Positions 60,180 to 64,000 of a stretch of 64,000 nt of DNA are shown here, in pieces. The position numbers and the translations under genes are program-made. The DNA comes from Artocarpus heterophyllus. Lineage: Eukaryota > Streptophyta > Magnoliopsida > Rosales > Moraceae. The stretch lies in assembly GCA_025403435.1 (NCBI GenBank), contig CM046348.1:33848052-33912051 (forward strand), written 5' to 3'. The notes under the pieces were generated by a model. The model searched no databases, was not told the DNA's origin, and was given only the letters and a program-made list of their open reading frames with translations. The first letter of the stretch is position 1; each line of letters starts with the position of its first letter.

Positions 60180-61805
60180 GCCTTTTGTGTCTTATGGTGC
60201 CGTAATCAATGATGCAGAATAACAAAATGGATTTTGATTCATTGCTTTAAACTACATTTCAAACTATTAACTATTTTGCTATATTGTTTTTTCTTGAAAT
60301 TTTAAATTTTTATTGAAACCTTCTATTCTACCATTTGAAACAAATGGATCAAATACTCATATTGAAATGCTTCATATGGCGTTAATTCGCAGCAAGTAAT
60401 AGAAATGTGTCCCATTAGATCAAGTCTCAAGTGACGAGAATTGGGTTAGGAAAAAGTTTGCTTATAATCATTAATACTTTTGTAATCATACCTATCTATG
60501 TAGACTATGGGCTCAATCTAAAATCGATTTCTATCGGAGCACTTCTCTCGTTGACCCACTCCTACTCTGTAGCAAGTTCGGGCACCACCTCTGAGCCTGA
60601 GCTCTGCTTGAGCATAGTTAACCAGCTTTGTTACTTTGCTTAGCTTTCATTGTTGCAAAGGGATAACCTTTCACTATCTAGGCACCCTAGGAGGAGGGGT
60701 CCCTTGGAGTTCTTTCCCAGGGGTCAAGCCCTGCATCTTTTCCTTCTAATACATGTCATATTGGATTTGCTAGTATAGAAATCCATTTACATAGGTGTTG
60801 GTCTTTGGTGCATTTTGGTATAAAAAAAAAAGAGACCTATCTCTTTTTCAAGCTTATCCTTAAAAAAGTTCACACTTCAATTGGCGCTACTCACTCTCCT
60901 CATTTCTAATTATAAATCATTATTCTTGCCCCCAAACTAGGTTTTTTTTAGTGTTCGATTTGTCAACTAGGGACTTAGTGACTTTAAAGGTGAAAAGTTC
61001 TAATTATTATAGTCCCTACTCATAAAGAAAAAAAAGGGCGATCAATCGTTTAGTAGCATATTATATACTCTTTTTATCAAGATATTTTAATTCACCTGAA
61101 CTACAGTTCTTTTTTTTTTTTTTTTGGGTGATCTATAAATACATTTAACACTTGCCAGTAACACCATAACGAGTGCGCTGGGCAGCGCGCTTTTTCTCGG
61201 AACAAATAATAAGATCTGATATAACACTACTACTAAGCATATTTTTTAGAAAGGTTTGGTTTGTTAATAAATTATTTAAGTTTCTCCAGGATAATGAAAC
61301 TAAAGAAATTTTGCTAGTCCCATGATTTCCATCCACTATCACACAACCAAAAAAAGGGATTAAAGAGGAAATTCCATAATCTTGGGCTTTAAAATCTTAT
61401 TAAACTAATATTATGGGGGTGTGGAAACTTGATACCACAATATTGGGTTTTTTAAAATGTACAAGTCATCAGCGACACAAGAACTAAAATGTTAAATTCC
61501 CATAAAAAATTATAATGATAAATTCATCAAAGTCAAAAAGCACTATAGAAGTCGCAACCATGGTTAGAACTTACAACTTGCAGCGGTAGACTGGTCCATG
61601 TGTTTGCTTGTTTTATCATCTACAATGAGGACAACAATCTAGCACGTGGTATTTGTCGTTCTAAGAGGATAAAATCGACAGGTACATGAAAACTTGTTTG
61701 TTTTTATTTGAAATTAACGCTGCCGTGAATAAACAGCTCTAAACTCTAAGATCATATCAAACGTACATCACTTTTTTTAAAAAAAAAAAAAACAATGAGT
61801 ACTTC
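60180..61805. other. Right flank, first part: no recognisable gene
   Basis: AT-rich sequence unrelated to the copia family. Short open frames exist (for example minus 61145-61342), but none has a recognisable motif. A run of 16 T at 61110-61125 and A runs at 60820-60832 and 61779-61791 are the only structures I see. Confidence 0.65.
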
Positions 61806-62268
61806 TTTTTTTCTTTTTTTTGAGAGGAGAGTGTCTGTTTATATTATATTCATTGCATCAATTACTATAACAGACAAAATAAGAGGAGGTTGTTCCTCCA
61901 ACTAAAGAAGTTCACTGTCTACATTAAAAGCATAAATAGCCAATTTATTAGCAACTTTTTTAGCTTCTCTATAAACATGATTAAGCTTACTCTTGAAAAA
62001 AAATAACAAACTAGACACATCAGTCAACAGAACCCCAAGCTTGTTAACCAAAATCATTAGAAGTAAGAGTTGGAATAATTGTTAGTGCATCTGACTCTAC
62101 ATAATGAGGTTCCAAACCAACGTCTTTAGCCCATACTAAGCTTTGAAATAATGCAATTGCTTCAGCCTCTTTGACAGAAAAAGCTCCAACTATGTTTCTA
62201 GCTAATGCAGTCACAACAAATCCTTCGGAGTCTCGAATGAAAGCACCTACACTATGATGTGTGCCAAC
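61806..62268 (-). pseudogene. LINE-type RNase H domain fragment with A-rich tail
   Basis: No ATG frame covers it, but the minus strand from 62268 reads VGTHHSVGAFIRDSEGFVVTA, FSVKEAEAIALFQSLVWA and PHYVESDALTIIPTL. These are the order and spacing of the plant RNase H (RVT_3) domain found at the C-terminus of LINE polyproteins and related host genes: IRD-G, EAEA, ESDA. A 1-bp shift near 62055 leads into KLGVLLTDVSSLL, NHVYREAKKVANKLAIYAF (the HV-REAN-VA-LA motif) and, after a Trp-to-stop TAG at 61902-61904, LEEQPPLILSVIVIDA. The stop is at 61839-61841. Eighteen bases later an A-rich tail (61806-61821) begins. The N-terminal part is missing, as in 5'-truncated LINE copies. Confidence 0.68.
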
Positions 62269-62290
62269 TTTTTATAGGCTTTCGTTTTTT

Positions 62291-62375
62291 TTAACATAAA
62301 AAGAGTAGATTTTGATTAACTTAAAAAAGTGTAGATTTTGAAACCAATGTCAACTTAAAAAAAGTAGATTTTGAA
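62291..62375 (+). repeat. Three spaced copies of AAAAAGTAGATTTTGA
   Basis: AAAAAGAGTAGATTTTGA, AAAAAAGTGTAGATTTTGA and AAAAAAAGTAGATTTTGA occur about 27-34 bp apart, each preceded by CATAA or AACTTAA. It is a degenerate short tandem repeat just upstream (on the minus strand) of the RNase H fragment. Confidence 0.6.
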
Positions 62376-62650
62376 TGGGAATAGTGTTACATAGCATTTT
62401 ACTAATTATACATAGATACATACTTGTATATACACACATACATGTATATAAGAAATGTCTCTAGTCCGGCGGCTGGATCTGTCCTATTTTTGCAACATTT
62501 TATGTTTGCTATTGTAATATCATTTGTACGATTTTATAATACTCATAAAGCATAGTATACCGATATGTTGTACTCAACTTGCTCACTGTAACCATGTTGT
62601 ACAAAAAGTTACAAGTATTGTATTTTGCCGCCACACAAATGAAGACTTTG

Positions 62651-62667
62651 CATATATATATATATAT
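62651..62667. repeat. AT dinucleotide microsatellite
   Basis: Eight uninterrupted AT units following CTTTGC. Confidence 0.85.
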
Positions 62668-64000
62668 CGTCATATCTCTTGTTTCTATTGTAAATGAAAG
62701 TCTGCTTGTGCAGAGTACCTCAGACTACAGTGAACAGCAGGGGAATCAGTGTAATGTAGTGGCGTATATTGTTTCTGGGTCAACTAAAGGAAAGAGTCAA
62801 ACAATTTACGATCCAAATAGAAGGCGGGACCAAAAAAGATGCGATAGAACGGGGACATTGTAAAACTTACAACCTTTGAATTCAACATTTTAGTCCTTAA
62901 AATTGAAAAAAGAAAAAAAAAAAAAAAAAGCCTTTGAATTCAACAATGCGATGCTATGTGATAAATTCCGTTTCTGATTCATCGTTTTGTACTCGGTTAC
63001 ACACTTTTCGATCTCTTAATTAATTTACATATTCTTCTTCAATAAAGTTCTCACTTTAGAGATCCTCTTGTCACATGTTGCTAAGCTTCAAAGTTTGATA
63101 TCTCAGAAGGATTCTGCTCTTATAATTAATTAAGTTGTGCATGTTAATTGTTTTCATGATTTAGTGCTAACTTTTTGATGCAAAATTGGTGCCAATTAAA
63201 AATGAGATAATTAGCATAATTGGGGTGGGCCTGGCCAAAATCGAATGGGATTAATTAATTAGTTCGCAAGTATATCTTGAACTTATGTAGTAATATAAAA
63301 CAATATCTTAAGCTTCGTTCTTTTTCAACCGTGGTGAGCATGAACAAGAGTTACGATACGTATATTATCGTTGGCACGATACGTGCAAATTAAGAAGTGT
63401 AAATTAATACACATACACGATATATGGTTGAAATGAGTTGTAACAGACAACTTATCAATTAATATTTCTACTAACAATTTTTTTTTTTAAAAAAAAATGG
63501 TTGCTCCAAGGAAAAAATATTAATCATCAACTGAGGCTCTACACCATTTTAAAATCTAGTTCTTTATGTATATCATTTTGACATGAAAATTAGGCTTAAA
63601 TTTTTCATAAAAATAACATGTTTAAAATCCAACTATCTAGAAACTATATTCCTTTAAATTTAATCCTAGGGCTCCAACCCGCATTAGTTATGATGATGGG
63701 AAGACCCAACGATAACATTTGTATAACCAACCTCATAATCGGTGTAAATTAGGTCTCAATGTATTTTTGAAATAGTTATTTAGTAAGTTACGAGTATCAT
63801 GTCATTTGGTTTACGTGGTACACAACTCCATTTAAAACTTAACATTTGGAAAGATTACAACATCAGCTTTAGTAGCTATGATTCTCTTTTCTAATGAATC
63901 ATCCATTATTTATTGAGTCAAACCATCCTAATAGTCTCTACTTAAATTCTTTATATTAATTGGTTAATTTAAAAAAAAAAAACCTTAAATGGAAATTATT

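Larger units (their letters stand above)
62269..64000. other. Right flank, second part: no recognisable gene
   Basis: AT-rich, with many homopolymer runs (62909-62928 A-rich, 63479-63497 T then A). The 94-codon frame at 62579-62863 starts in sequence next to a microsatellite and has no recognisable motif. I see no splice-supported or conserved coding sequence. Confidence 0.6.

Noticed and set aside
61110..61125. T16 run as the tail of a minus-strand retroposon that includes 61145-61342
   Set aside because: No recognisable body; the RNase H fragment further right already has its own A-rich tail at 61806-61821.
60431..62863. Frames 60431-60643 (+), 61145-61342 (-) and 62579-62863 (+)
   Set aside because: No motif, no recognised family, and the first starts with GTG. 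Treated as chance frames.

Overview
The window is nuclear DNA of a flowering plant; the species cannot be named from it. The evidence is Ty1/copia retrotransposons of the TNT1/Tork type primed by initiator-methionine tRNA (binding site TGGTATCAGAGCC), a fragment of a plant Ty3/gypsy pol, a plant LINE-type RNase H remnant, and AT-rich flanks with poly-A/T runs. I found no intact host gene, no rRNA or tRNA gene and no CRISPR array.

About 57.6 kb (2569-60179, roughly 90 percent of the window) is built from seven copies of one copia family inserted into each other. Element A (+, from 2569) is the host copy. It was split by B (-, 6720-16814, in gag/protease), C (+, 18181-27620, at the end of integrase), D (-, 29365-41725, 15 bp into A's 3' LTR) and E (-, from 44118, near the end of A's 3' LTR). 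G (-, from 32392) sits inside D at the reverse transcriptase active site. F (+, 46725-55973) sits inside E. B, C and D have perfect 5-bp target site duplications (ACTTG, CAATC, GTATG), so rejoining the flanks restores A in three places.

A complete copy is about 9.4-10 kb: a ~2.0-kb LTR (TGTTAGACAT...CCAACA) with a TATA box about 400 bp before its 3' end; tRNA binding site; a ~1.7-kb untranslated leader full of short palindromes; gag with a Lys-rich linker and CCHC knuckle; protease (DSG); integrase (HHCC, D-D-35-E); reverse transcriptase (YVDD); RNase H; polypurine tract AAGTGGGAGAT. Every copy is broken. F is the best preserved (a 733-codon open frame for gag-protease-integrase) and has the most similar LTRs. 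C is complete but carries several stops and a reverse transcriptase deletion filled with copied DNA.

Deletions and recombination have since edited the nest. One deletion removed the E/F junction, one removed E's 5' end with the end of A, and G appears fused to D's interior by homologous recombination. A partial tandem duplication lies in A's 3' LTR, and a Ty3/gypsy fragment lies in B's leader.

The left flank (1-2568) holds a purine-rich tract and a possible MITE. The right flank (60180-64000) holds a 5'-truncated LINE-like RNase H pseudogene with an A-rich tail, simple repeats and otherwise unrecognised AT-rich sequence.
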